Source of the DNA: Mastigamoeba balamuthi
Taxonomy: Eukaryota; Evosea; Mastigamoebida; Mastigamoebidae
Assembly: GCA_902651635.1 (NCBI GenBank)
Contig: CACRSC010000076.1
Coordinates: 1 to 20,601 of the forward strand
Length of the DNA stretch: 20,601 nt
Direction of reading: 5' to 3'
Position 1 is the first letter of the stretch. Each line of letters starts with the position of its first letter. Below, piece after piece: positions 9,047 through 18,468 of this stretch. Position numbers and translations under genes: made by a program. The notes under the pieces were generated by a model. That model searched no databases. It saw only the letters and a list, made by a program, of their open reading frames with translations, and had not been told where the DNA came from.

Positions 9047-9992
9047 AGCAATGAAACCAGTTGGTTATTACAATTGAAAGCCACTGTGTCTGCTTTGAAT
9101 GTCTTCTTGATTACCATTGACCACAAAACTACAGAAACTCTTCAAATGCATACAAGAGCTTCTGATATTAAGGGTATGTGCTATTCATCAATTGTTACGA
9201 TATTGACCCTTTTGATGGGAATTCCTGCCCATTTAGGTCACAGCATAAAAATATTCACACTCTTGTATTTGCTCAACTTCACTGTCGGTTTCTTAAAAAG
9301 ATATCGAGATTTCTGGTGCATTGATCACATTTTCTGCCAACAAAACTGCATCTCATGTATGTGGGATACATTTTTTCTCAGTTCTACCTGCCACTAGGAA
9401 TCTACACAATCAAAATCACGAGCCTCAGTCCAGAAAGGAGAAATGATATAAATGTGGGTCGATGACTCTCAGGTTGAAGTTTTCGTTGTCAGTAGCTCAC
9501 GTGATAAGAAGCTTCACATCACATTAGTAAATAAACTCATACTCGTTTAACACAGCATCCAAGGCTCACATTGATCAATCTTCCATTCCTATTCAATGCT
9601 GTGGATTCTCAGTGTGAGGGTACTACAAGCTCATGAATAAGGGCTTCAAGACTATTCACAGATGTGATCACCCGGACCATGGTCGACTTCTATATAATAT
9701 GCAGATTTCCTGAATTCCTGGATCTATTCAGACTATCCTAAAACGAGGTCCCGACTTGGACTTTGGCACTTTCTCTCACAATCTTCCCCTCCAGACGGCT
9801 GCTTATGTAGCCAATGCACATGACCCTCAACTGGTAGATAAATGCAGCTCTGTTACTGTGCATGGGGTACGATATGTGTCTGCAGAACACAAGATAATCA
9901 AACCGCACCAAAAAACAACTTGACAGTCTGCAGCCATCGAGTCAGCGCTGCATTAAACAGACCGACAAACACAAGTGCGTCGAGTAAAGACC
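9047..9992. other. No gene supported; AT-rich spacer
   Basis: The only sizeable frame (9074-9397, plus, 107 codons) has AT-rich codons, no motif and no codon-position bias, and is not called. The stretch marks the switch from the AT-rich repetitive block to the GC-rich gene block, and presumably holds the 3' flank of the minus-strand F-box gene that ends at 9993. Confidence 0.5.
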
Positions 9993-11219
9993 TTACAGGT
10001 CGCGGACATCACTGTTACTCTCTTCGTCAGATTCGTCATCATGCGGGTCGCCCGTTGGGCAATTCTGCGGGCATGAGCTCAAGGATGTGGCCCGCGTGTC
10101 CCCACAGGACTCGAACACAAACCTTCTTGGCATCGTACCGTCGGAGTCACGCCACAAGTCAGAGAGTACTCCCCTGAACCTGCTGTGATCGAGGCTCTCT
10201 CCCGACGAGTAGCCCATTGCCAGTGACCCTCCACGGTGATGCACGATCAGGCGTAGCAAGCGGCGCAGCGCCTTGCGGCGGTTATCCACTCCAGCCTTCC
10301 ACGCGATCCACTCAAGGTCGCTGCTGTCACCGGTGATGAGCTGCATCATGCCATGCTCGACGTCCTCGTCGGTGGAGCCCCTGTCGTCTTCCGATAAGTC
10401 CACGAGCCGGTCGAATGAAGCGGCCAGCACCAGCTCGCGCCACGTCCTCACCCCAGAGGCGGCACCACCGTCAGACGGCAGCACAGCGTGCCTGAACCTC
10501 TTCTGTGTGACCCTTTGCCACACGTCGTCAACGTCCAGGACAGCAGCCCGCCACGAGCGGCACACAGAGCCGAAGGAAACGACATCTGGCAGTGTGGGCT
10601 GCGCGATGCACCGCAGGACGTGGCACAGCGCGAAGTGCGGTAACTCGCGAAGATGGTCATGTGCACTGCCAGCTTCTCCTGTGCGCGGCACCTTCGTGTC
10701 CAGTATTCCTCTGGGAGCATTCTCAGGGCGGGCTGAGCAGCAGTGGCAGGCCTCCTGCTTCCTGCAGACGGCGGCCAGTAGCTCGTTTGGGTGCAGAAAC
10801 GACCCAGGAGACTGCGGGGGGCTCGGGCTGGGCGGCCGAGCAGGAGGAGCAACAGCACCAGCGAGACGCCTCTGGAGCAAGTAGTGCCTGAGAGCCTCCT
10901 GCGCTGCCTCGCGGCACGGTGGGCAGAACAGGAGGCACGTCGTCCACGCCTTCTGCACGCTCTTCGAGGCCGCTCTGCACCGAGGGCAGCGTGCCACCAG
11001 GGGCATCAGCGAGCGAGCCTCGTCGACGAGGGGGCCTGTCACTGGCAGCACGAGGACAGTGTCCAGGCTCTCAGACCACGAGGTGATCCCGAACTTGGCC
11101 TCGAGGACGTCCGCCACTTGACGGCCCAGCTCCGCGGGGCTGTCGACGAGGTGCTCGCTGCTGAAGGCGATGAACGAGCTTGTGGAGGAGTTCGAGACAA
11201 AACCCACACGTAGCTTCAT
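9993..11219 (-). CDS. FVSNSS-motif / zinc-ribbon-like / F-box protein, copy 1
   Basis: An intronless 408-residue protein. It starts MKLRVGFVSNSSTSSFIAF; an upstream in-frame ATG would add 16 residues, but the paralogue across the promoter begins exactly at MKLRV, so that start is chosen. Residues 78-102 hold CPRC...CPPC, a likely metal-binding ribbon. A Pro-rich linker (about 123-140) follows, then an F-box at about 189-240 (LRELPHFALCHVLRCI...VSFGSVCRSWR...VDDVWQRV). The tail is acidic. F-box proteins usually bind Skp1 in SCF ubiquitin ligases and bring a substrate through another region; that role is inferred here. The FVSNSS peptide is, from memory, common at the start of uncharacterised bacterial and phage proteins, and its role is unknown. 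It is divergently arranged with its paralogue at 11338. Confidence 0.88.
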   Translation of the reverse strand: MKLRVGFVSNSSTSSFIAFSSEHLVDSPAELGRQVADVLEAKFGITSWSESLDTVLVLPVTGPLVDEARSLMPLVARCPRCRAASKSVQKAWTTCLLFCPPCREAAQEALRHYLLQRRLAGAVAPPARPPSPSPPQSPGSFLHPNELLAAVCRKQEACHCCSARPENAPRGILDTKVPRTGEAGSAHDHLRELPHFALCHVLRCIAQPTLPDVVSFGSVCRSWRAAVLDVDDVWQRVTQKRFRHAVLPSDGGAASGVRTWRELVLAASFDRLVDLSEDDRGSTDEDVEHGMMQLITGDSSDLEWIAWKAGVDNRRKALRRLLRLIVHHRGGSLAMGYSSGESLDHSRFRGVLSDLWRDSDGTMPRRFVFESCGDTRATSLSSCPQNCPTGDPHDDESDEESNSDVRDL

Positions 11220-11337
11220 TCTTATAATTAAATGTGCACGATTCCCACAACCAAAGAAGATATGCACCTAGGCTATTCATTCCATTTTTTTCTCTCTTGT
11301 TGGCGGTTGCGAGAACCCAGCACGACTTCCTCACACC
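11220..11337. promoter_or_regulatory. Shared upstream region of the divergent F-box pair
   Basis: 118 bases separate the two start codons, so both promoters and 5' leaders must fit here or overlap the genes. It is AT-richer than the flanking coding sequence, with TATAATTAAAT at 11223-11233 next to copy 1 and a T/C-rich tract (about 11283-11300) ahead of copy 2. No canonical TATA box at a sensible distance from either start is evident. Confidence 0.5.
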
Positions 11338-12582
11338 ATGAAGCTGCGTGTGGGCTTCGTCTCCAACTCATCGACCAGCTCGTTCATCGCCTTCTGTAGC
11401 GAGCACCTCTTCGACTCCCCCACCGTTCCCAGCTGGAGGTCGTGCAATGTGCTCGCTCCAGTATTCGGATTCCGCTCGTGGGGCCCGCTCAACGAGGTCT
11501 TCGTGCTTCCCGTCACCGACTCGCTTGTTGATGAGGCTCGCGCCCTGATGCCCCTGGTGGCACGCTGCCCTCGGTGCAAGGCAACCACAGACAGCTTGGC
11601 CACGGGTACGTGCCTTATGTTCTGCCCACCATGCCGTGCGAGTGCGCAGGAATCTCTCAGGCACTTCCTTCAGCTAAGGCGTGCTGATGTGGTTCTACCA
11701 CCTCTCCCTGCTAGCCCGAGTACCACGGACCTTCGAAATTCGTTCCCCTATCCGAAAGACCTACTGGCCGCCATCTGTAAGAAGCACTGGGCCACCGGCA
11801 CGTCCGCTGGCAGCTCTCCAGGCAGCTCGGTCCAAGAGGCTTCTCTCGGAAATCGGACCGAACAGAGTGCTAAGGTGGTGCGAACCGATGGCAGTGGAGT
11901 GGGTGGATCAGACACACTCCCCGGCCTCCAACACGACGTACTCTGCCACGTTCTGCGGTGCATAGCACATCCCACATTGCCCGATGTTATTTCCTTCGGC
12001 TCTGTGTGCCGCTTGTGGAGGGGTGCTGTTCTGGATGTCGACGACGTGTGGCAGAGGGTAGCACAGGAGAGGTTCAGGCACGTTGTGCTGCCCTCCGACG
12101 GAGGTACGGCCTCTGGGGTGAGGACGTGGCGCGAGCTGGTTCTGGCTGCTTCGTTCGATCAGCTCGTGTGCTTCTCTGAAGACAACAGGGTCCTGGAGCC
12201 CCCTTTCGTTGAGCATAGGATGCCGCAGCTCATCATGGGGAACGAGAGTGCCCTCGAGTGGATTTTGTGGAAAGTGGCTATCGACAACTGCAGAAATAAG
12301 CTGCGACACGTGCTACGGCTGATTGTGCATCACAGGGGCGGATCTATGGCGATTGGCTATTCATGTGATGATGACTTCCCGGAGTACACCAGTTTTCGTG
12401 GAGTGTTCAATGATGACTGGATGGACCCTGATAGCACATTCCCAAGCAGGCTCACCCTGAAGGAGGAGAGTGATAACGAGTGTACAACTTTTCTGCTCCC
12501 AGAGAATAATGGCTCGCATGAAGGCCTTGATGAGCTGAGTGATGTTGAAGTGCTGAACTGTAGTGGGAATGGGGGCCTGTGA
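11338..12582 (+). CDS. FVSNSS-motif / zinc-ribbon-like / F-box protein, copy 2
   Basis: An intronless 414-residue paralogue of the minus-strand gene 118 bases away. The first 19 residues are identical (MKLRVGFVSNSSTSSFIAF). The block LVDEAR(S/A)LMPLVARCPRC and the second Cys pair (FCPPC, residues 96-99) are kept. The F-box at about 194-242 (LQHDVLCHVLRCI...ISFGSVCRLWR...VDDVWQRV) is nearly identical, as is the following VRTWRELVLAASF(D). The linker between ribbon and F-box (about 115-190) and the C-terminal ~60 residues differ greatly. Slow change in the N-terminal peptide, ribbon and F-box with fast change between and after them suggests a substrate- or partner-binding tail under different pressure. 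The likely role, by family, is an SCF substrate adaptor. Stop TGA at 12580-12582. Confidence 0.88.
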   Translation: MKLRVGFVSNSSTSSFIAFCSEHLFDSPTVPSWRSCNVLAPVFGFRSWGPLNEVFVLPVTDSLVDEARALMPLVARCPRCKATTDSLATGTCLMFCPPCRASAQESLRHFLQLRRADVVLPPLPASPSTTDLRNSFPYPKDLLAAICKKHWATGTSAGSSPGSSVQEASLGNRTEQSAKVVRTDGSGVGGSDTLPGLQHDVLCHVLRCIAHPTLPDVISFGSVCRLWRGAVLDVDDVWQRVAQERFRHVVLPSDGGTASGVRTWRELVLAASFDQLVCFSEDNRVLEPPFVEHRMPQLIMGNESALEWILWKVAIDNCRNKLRHVLRLIVHHRGGSMAIGYSCDDDFPEYTSFRGVFNDDWMDPDSTFPSRLTLKEESDNECTTFLLPENNGSHEGLDELSDVEVLNCSGNGGL

Positions 12583-12714
12583 GATTTCACTTTCCCTTTA
12601 CCTTCACGTTGAAGCTCTGCCCTTTCATATTGAACAATGGCTCTTCTACTGGCAGATTCGCAGTATTCTCTCATTTTGCTTCAAGGAGAATGTGAAAGGG
12701 CAATCAGTTTCGAA

Positions 12715-13172
12715 TTAACCGTCGATTTGGCCCCTGCAGATCACGCAGATGCTAATTTCGGCTGCAAGCAACACAGTCTGCTCCAGATAGTACTCGTCCA
12801 TTGAATCTTCATTATAGGTGCTGGGGGAGGGCACCAACTGTTCCGGGAGCCACAGTTGCCCCACTGGCTGCAGAGGTACCAGCGCACCCACCAGAGCAAT
12901 CAGGTCTGCACCTATGCAGAACTGCAGCAGCCTTTCTTTTCTTGATCCCTCAGTCCACGCACGCACCCAGTCTGTTTGCTGTATCAATTCGTTCGCCTGC
13001 GTCTTCCAATTTTCCTCTTTGAGTGAATGGGGGTAAGCCGATAAGAGTGTTCACAACCTCTCAGCCCAACCCTGAAGGGCTAAACCAGCAGTCCGGCGCT
13101 ATTGGCTCGTGTGAGGGAATGCTCTGAGCTACCGAGGCACAGCGCGTGGGAAAACTGCAGAGGAAATACCAT
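12715..13172 (-). CDS. Small unrecognised gene, probably two exons
   Basis: The minus-strand frame ending at TAA 12715-12717 shows good coding character: many G-first codons and a balanced composition with hydrophobic and acidic blocks (FCIGADLIALVGALVPLQPV, then PSTYNEDSMDEYYLEQ). It stays open upstream to about 13040 but has no ATG at its front, so a preceding exon is needed. A frame from an ATG at 13172 (MVFPLQFSHALCLGSSEHSL) reaches a possible donor CTG|GTTTAG near 13085. Joining it to an acceptor AG at 13015-13016 keeps the frame and makes an intron of about 70 bases. That first exon is the weaker part of the model. I recognise no family. It is convergent with the F-box copy 2 (132 bases between stops) and divergent from the epimerase gene. 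Confidence 0.45.
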
Positions 13173-13296
13173 TTTGGGTGATCCAATCGTATCTCGCTGG
13201 GTGCAGTCCAAATGTGACTCATCACCCAGGTACATAAAAATGACGCCTTCCTATCACTCGTTCACTTCGATCATCAATACAGTGAACAACAGGTCC

Positions 13297-14400
13297 ATGA
13301 AGGTGTTCGTTACAGGCGCCACCGGCTACATCGGCAGCGAGGTCGTGAAGGAGCTGCTCTCGCGCGGCCACTCGGTCACGGCCCTCGTGCGTGGCGACGC
13401 CTCCCGGGCTCCGCAGGGCACCACAGCCGTCGTGGGGACCGTGGAGAACAGCTTTGAGTGGACCCCCGTCGCCGTCCAGCACGACGCCATCATCCACTGT
13501 GCATTCGACCTGGCCGGCTTCACTGCCCACGGAGACAGTGCCACCGGATACCAGGGTCAGTCGCAGCAGCAGCCTTGACTACCCAATATTCTGACCTGCG
13601 TGTCTCAGAGACTCGCCTGACCGTCCTCCTGGCCGAGGCCGCGAAGAAGGCGGGTCGCACCAAGGTCATGGTCATCACTACCACAACCGGCGCCGTCAGT
13701 GGCCAGCCAGGTACTCGTCGCGTGCCAACTGGCCTGCTCCTGTGAGGCTGACTGGGGGGTACAGGGATTCCGGACGAGTATTCGGCCACGGACAGAGTCA
13801 GCGCCCTGCTGCGCCCCAGGATCGACGGAGAGGCGCTGTTCCTCGCCACCTCGAGCGAGGGCTTCCGCGCATGCAGCGTACGCCCGTCGGGCGTGTACGG
13901 GGGGCGCGGGGGGCTGATCAAGATGCTGGCGGGTCCGGAGACACCGTCCGTCGTCGGTGATGGGTCCGCGGAAGTCTCGCTCGTCTCGGTGCACGACCTG
14001 GCCAGGCTCTACGTCTTCATCGTGGAGAACGACAGGTGCGTGGGTGCGTTCCATGGGATAGGCGACGGCGACTATACGACGTGGCGCGACTTGGCAACGA
14101 GGATCAGCCTCGCCAAGGGCCTGCAGGGCAAAATCACGTGTACGGACTCCAGTAGAGGGTCGGTTCTGCATGACTTATCAATCTCAGGCATTCCTCTCGA
14201 GATCGCCAGGCAGCACAACAGCTTCGCAGACCAGATGGTGAGACGGATTACGAGGGGATGGGGACGGGGGACTAACCACGAGCTCTCAGACGATATCATC
14301 GAGGGCAGCCAGCAAGAGGCCACAGGAGATGGGGTTCGCGTTCAGGGGCCCCCGCCTCATGGACGCCTTCGACGAGTACTGGAAGGAGTTGGGCTGCTGA
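13297..14400 (+). CDS. NAD(P)-dependent epimerase/dehydratase-family protein, five exons
   Basis: Exons 13297-13555, 13609-13710, 13765-14139, 14188-14237 and 14290-14400 join in phase to a 298-residue protein; the four introns are 53, 54, 48 and 52 bases. It starts MKVFVTGATGYIGSEVVKEL, the Rossmann GxxGxxG dinucleotide-binding loop at residues 7-13. An upstream ATG at 13102 would add 65 residues with no family counterpart. Later come VRPSGVYGGRGG and VSLVSVHDLARLYVFIVEN, typical of this extended/atypical SDR group, and a C-terminal RLMDAFDEYWKELG that is only in frame after the last intron. The usual Tyr-x-x-x-Lys pair is not evident; an Arg occupies the region (TDRVSALLR), as in many members of the group. 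A soluble oxidoreductase acting on a sugar or other small substrate is likely; the substrate cannot be told. Confidence 0.85.
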
Positions 14401-14759
14401 GCTGCCGATGGCCCTGAATCCCCGCACGCGCCGTCAAGTGGGCCCGAACGGGCCGGGCGCCGAGTCGCGGGCTCCCCTGCAGAAAGAAAAAAACCACAGT
14501 GGTCTACAGCTACGTTCCCAAATCAATTGCCCGTGCCAGTGACTCGGAAGGAGCGCTTTTCTCACTCGCCCTCCGTGGCCAACAGTTTTACCGTCTTTAA
14601 CGAGTGGTTGTGCTCTCGGCGCAGGTGAGAGTCTCAACCACTGTTGGGTTGTGTTCAACACAACTCCTATTTTGTAAAGGTCTGAGGATAGGTGTGCGGT
14701 CGGGATAACAACACAATCGGCAAACAAAGTCCCTCATAAACAGAACGAGTATTAACGAA
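14401..14759. other. No gene supported between epimerase and GH123-like genes
   Basis: Composition falls from GC-rich to mixed. A very good splice donor (GCGCAG|GTGAGAG) sits at 14617-14628, which might belong to a missing 5' exon of the hydrolase gene. The frame before it that ends in VVLSAQ has no ATG and is stopped a few codons upstream. Nothing else is recognisable. Confidence 0.4.
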
Positions 14760-14962
14760 TTACTGTTGTGCAAGGAAACTGGGATCAACGCCGCTCTCGG
14801 CGACAAGGAAGAGGACTGAGCGAGGCCCCACACGGAAGCCGCCCTTGCCGGACCCGCGCCCCCACTCCTTGACCCACCCGTCCTCGACCACCAGCCCAGC
14901 GTCTCTGCCACGTCATCGAAGACCTGCGCCCTCACACCCCCCTCGCAGGTGACGGTGTACAT
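14760..14962 (-). pseudogene. Small minus-strand coding-like segment, unrecognised
   Basis: From 14962 the minus strand reads MYTVTCEGGVRAQVFDDVAE with strong G-first codon bias. From about 14901 a second frame continues with equally strong bias (LVVEDGWVKEW...GGFRVGPRSVLFLV) to a TAA at 14760-14762. The two parts meet with a one-base shift and no room for an intron, so this is a frameshifted gene, a sequencing error, or an exon whose upstream part lies elsewhere. It faces the hydrolase gene head on and overlaps its first supported exon by 14 bases. The second part loosely resembles the beta-rich start of that exon (a Trp-Lys/Arg-Glu strand, then FxVG and a hydrophobic strand), hinting at an inverted, decayed relative of the same domain. 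That resemblance is weak. Confidence 0.33.
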
Positions 14963-17900
14963 ACGGTGCAGCGGGGACGGCAGCGGAGGGTCGCCGCTGT
15001 TCGGTGTCGGGGGCGCCAGCGTGGACCTCTACGCGACGCCGGGCAGCGAGTGGGAGCGGCACAGGCTGGTCATGAGGCCCACGGGGGCCGAGGCGGCCTT
15101 CAGCGTCGGGCTGTACCAGATGGCGGGCTCGTGCGACTTCTCGGCAGCAGAGGCGCGTCTGGTGCAGGCGGAGCCCTTCGCGCTGCCCGTCGTCGGCAGG
15201 CTGGGCGCCGCAGAGCAGGTCTCCTCGGCGGGCGTCTACACGGCGCGCATGGGCGGCGAGTCGCCGACGACCAACAGCTACTCGTTCATCCGCCAGGTCA
15301 ACGCGTCGTGAGCAAACATTCCCTCCGGCAGGACCGGCTGGCCGTGCGTTCTCACGGGTCGTCTGCATCGTTGCGCAGGTGGAACACCAACAGGTTCTGC
15401 TTCTGGGGCGCCTATGCGATCGTGCTCGACCACTCCAAGGTCTCCGGCACGTTCAGGTCGGGGGCAAACGTGACGATCAACGTCAACTACGCGGCCAAGG
15501 GCGCTATTCAGGTGCACTCGTCGCCCGACATGGCCACGTGGACGGCCGTGGGGACAGCGGGGCAAGTCAAGCAGTTCAGGTTCACTCTGCCGTCCGCGCA
15601 GCACAGATTCGTGCGGCTCCAGACACTCGGGGATGCTTCCATTCAGGTGTGTGGGCATCTCTTCCGCATCTCTCCTCACGGGTTCCCTTCCAGTTCGACA
15701 GCTACGTGTTCCAAGCGGCCCTGCAGGGCGTTTCGCTGAGCAACGATGTCAGCGGAGACGTCCTGACAATTGCCCATGACACGGAGAGCGAGCAGGCTCC
15801 GCAGCTCTCGATGTCTGTGGTTACGCCCCTTGGGACAAGCAGCCACGGCAGCGCCTCCGTTGTCATCCGGGTGACCTCTACTTCGTCAGACTCCCAGTCG
15901 GTCAACTTGGTCGCCAGTGCTGCGCTGAAGAGCACCACCATATCGATTTCGCAGCCGACTCTAGTCGTTCCCGCTGGCTCCTCGGTGACCACCACGTTGA
16001 CCTGTGCGTTGCAGGGCACGGATCTCTTCACTGACTGCCATACACAGACGCTGTGGGATCTGGGAGGGCGGATGATATGACCATCGTGGTGAAGCTGGTA
16101 AAGACTTCAGACACGTCTGTCGTGTGGGACACGCTGAGGCTTCTTCCTCAGCCAGTCTACTTTCTCGACGACCAGTCGTACGGCGAGGTGGTTGCCACTG
16201 CTGGCACGACGTCCATCTGGTGGTGTCGTTCGACCCACAAGGTATCGAGGAGCAGAGAGCTCCCACTCAAGACGAGTACTGCTGTTCGGGTACGGCGCAC
16301 TTCGCCCCTTCGGCTTTTCATGCCCCGTCAGATATCGGCTGCTGCGGGCGAATACGAGCCGTTCCAGATTGTGGCCTACCATTCTGGTTCTGGTCCCGTC
16401 TCTCTCAGTAGCGCCTCAGCCACCAGCCTCGCCTCAAGCGGTGGTACCATCGACAAGAAGGATGTCACGATTCGGAGAGTAGGCTATGTGAAAACCGACA
16501 CTGCCACCGACAGCTATGGGAGAGCGGGGGCCTACTGGCCCGATCCTCTGATACCAATTGGCGAAGGGGGCCTTCCGTACAGCTGTGCCTCGGGAGAGCA
16601 ATGCCCTCTCTGGGTCCTTGTGTCCGTGTGGAGTTCACCACTCCTTTTACTTACACTCCCCGTCAAATGCGCAGATACGTACCCCAAGGGACGCGTGCCG
16701 GTCTTTATAAGGGGACAGTGCATGTCACGCTGGGGTCGAACGACTTTGGTGTTCCCGTTGAGCTCACGGTACTCAATTTCTCTCTCCCGAAACACACAGA
16801 GCTGCAGAGCTGGTTCGAACTCTCGCCAGGTATGCTCTACGTCCATCAGTTTCACGTGGGGATCTGACGTGAATCCAAGAGAATATTCGGGACTACCACG
16901 GGCTGAGCTCGTGGGCCGCAGTGGAGCCCCTGTACGACAAGTACCTGGAGAGCTTCTCAAAGCACCGAGTCAGCCCAAACAACGCGATGTCGTTCCACGA
17001 TGTACGTCATTCCGGTGTTGTGGTGGGGTGGTCTCAGCTGTACTTGCAAATAGGTCTCGTACGAGGTCAAGGTTGTTTCTGGGCAAGAGACAATGGTCGT
17101 CGACTGGAGTGACTTTGATGCTTACTACGAGAGGTACTTCGGTGACAGCGGCTTCGGCTTCAACGTGTATACGACGTGCGAGAATTGTTACCATCTGCGC
17201 TGCACGAGTGACTCAAGCACAGGAGCATCCCTGGAATGAATGGTGGAAACTTCGTGAGCCATGATAACGGAACTCTCAATGGCCATCCTTGGGTACGGCC
17301 GCTACCGAAGACTTTTCATCACTAGTCTGACAATCTTCCTCCAGGGATCTCCCGAGCACACGCGCTTGTTTGATGCCTATCTCCAAGAGCTGCAGTCTCA
17401 CCTGGAGGCAAAGGGAGTCCTGAACAAGACTATCGTGTACTGGTTTGACGAACCTGAGGAGTCAGACTATCCCTATGTCCGGGTGAGCCACCACACCTTC
17501 ACTCCAGGTTCACTCACCGGTGCTCGCTCGGTCGGTCCCAGGATGGAATGGCTGCTCTGAAGAGGGGGGCGCCCAAGTTGACCCGAATGCTGACAGAGCA
17601 GCCAACAAGCGATCTCGCCGGCTATGTCGATCTGTGGTGCCCCATCATCAACGCATACGACCCCACGACAGCACACCAGAGGCAGCAGTATGTCCACCTG
17701 AGTTGTGGAGTCATGGTTTGACAAGCGCCGCAGGTTGGGAGAGAAGATGTGGATCTACGTGTGCTGCTGCCCTAAGGAGCCGTGGCTCGGGCTGTTCATC
17801 GACAGGCCCGCCACAGAGCTGCGCCTGTGGCTGTGGTACGTGTTCCAGCAGAACATACAGGGTATTCTTGTCTGGTCCTCGAACTACTGGACGAGCAGCA

Positions 17901-18468
17901 TGGCTTACCCCACCTCCCTTCAGGACCCCTGTGCGCCGCCACTCTGGCGATTCGCTTCTACTAACGGCATGCGTCAGACGAGGACCCCATGAGCTGGGTG
18001 TCGAGCGGGTGGAACGAGGAGGGGAAGAAGCCCTGGGGCAACGGGGACGGGAGGTTCCTTTACCCCCCGTACAACTGGCGGTCGTTGCAGAAGCCCGTGC
18101 TCAACGCGTCAGTGGTCGAGAGCCTCAGGTGGGAGATGATACGTGAGGGCATCGAGGACTGGGAGTACCTCCGCATCCTCGCCGGCCTCGCGTCGTCGCT
18201 TCCCGCCGGCAGCCAACTCAAGGCAGCCGCAGAACAGCTTGCGCAAGTACCCGAGGCCATGATACGCACGACGTCGGACTACTCGTGGGACCCCGTGGCC
18301 ATCTACGACCGCAGGGAAGCTGTCGCGGAGATGATCGAGACGATACTGAGCGGTGGAGACGTGCCGCCGGGTGCTGGATCTACTGACAGCAAGTCCTCTG
18401 CTTCGGTGATCGGAGTGGTGTCTCTGTTGCTTGTTGCCTCAATGCTCTCCGTATGCGTTGCCAGGTAA
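14949..18468 (+). CDS. GH123/DUF4091-type glycoside hydrolase, 13 exons, 5' end unresolved
   Basis: Exons 14949-15307, 15379-15646, 15694-16003, 16048-16289, 16332-16627, 16675-16829, 16880-17001, 17054-17164, 17218-17292, 17345-17482, 17542-17687, 17734-17930 and 17978-18468 close in phase to 969 residues. The twelve introns are 71, 47, 44, 42, 47, 50, 52, 53, 52, 59, 46 and 47 bases. A beta-rich N-terminal part is followed by the family blocks AAGEYEPFQIVAYH, VGYVKTDTATDSYGRAGAYW, PLWVLVSVYVPQGTRAGLYK, YWFDEPE (Asp-Glu at about 681-682, the expected catalytic pair), LAGYVDLWCP, GDGRFLYPP and REGIEDWEYLRIL. GH123 enzymes cleave terminal beta-N-acetylgalactosamine by substrate-assisted catalysis; DUF4091 is that catalytic domain. 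The tail ends in a hydrophobic segment (VIGVVSLLLVASMLSVCVAR), suggesting a membrane or GPI anchor and a secreted, surface-bound enzyme. The first exon starts at an acceptor (CTCGCAG), so the signal peptide and start lie upstream and were not found. Confidence 0.88.
17959..17965 (+). other. Perfect TACTAAC branch point in a 47-base intron
   Basis: In the last intron of the hydrolase gene (17931-17977) the sequence TACTAAC ends 12 bases before the acceptor AG. CTGAC or ACTAAC variants occur at similar places in other introns here, for example ACTAAC in the last epimerase intron. This supports spliceosomal splicing of these very short introns. Confidence 0.7.

Noticed and set aside
10273-11213. 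Long plus-strand frames inside the minus-strand F-box gene
   Set aside because: Antisense shadows with Arg/Ser/Pro-rich translations and no motif.
11220-11267. Longer N-terminus for the minus-strand F-box protein (16 extra residues)
   Set aside because: The paralogue starts exactly at MKLRV, and the extension falls in the AT-rich intergenic region.
13102-13296. Upstream start for the epimerase-like protein
   Set aside because: The added 65 residues have no family counterpart, and MKVFVTGATGYIG is the normal start of the Rossmann fold.
16053-17264. A single uninterrupted 403-codon protein
   Set aside because: This frame runs through introns and leaves the family reading frame after 16627. 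The DUF4091 motifs continue only when the introns at 16290, 16628, 16830, 17002 and 17165 are removed.
17689-17724. A 19-base micro-intron in the hydrolase gene
   Set aside because: Another GT...AG pair (17688-17733, 46 bases) closes the frame equally well and fits the sizes of the other introns.
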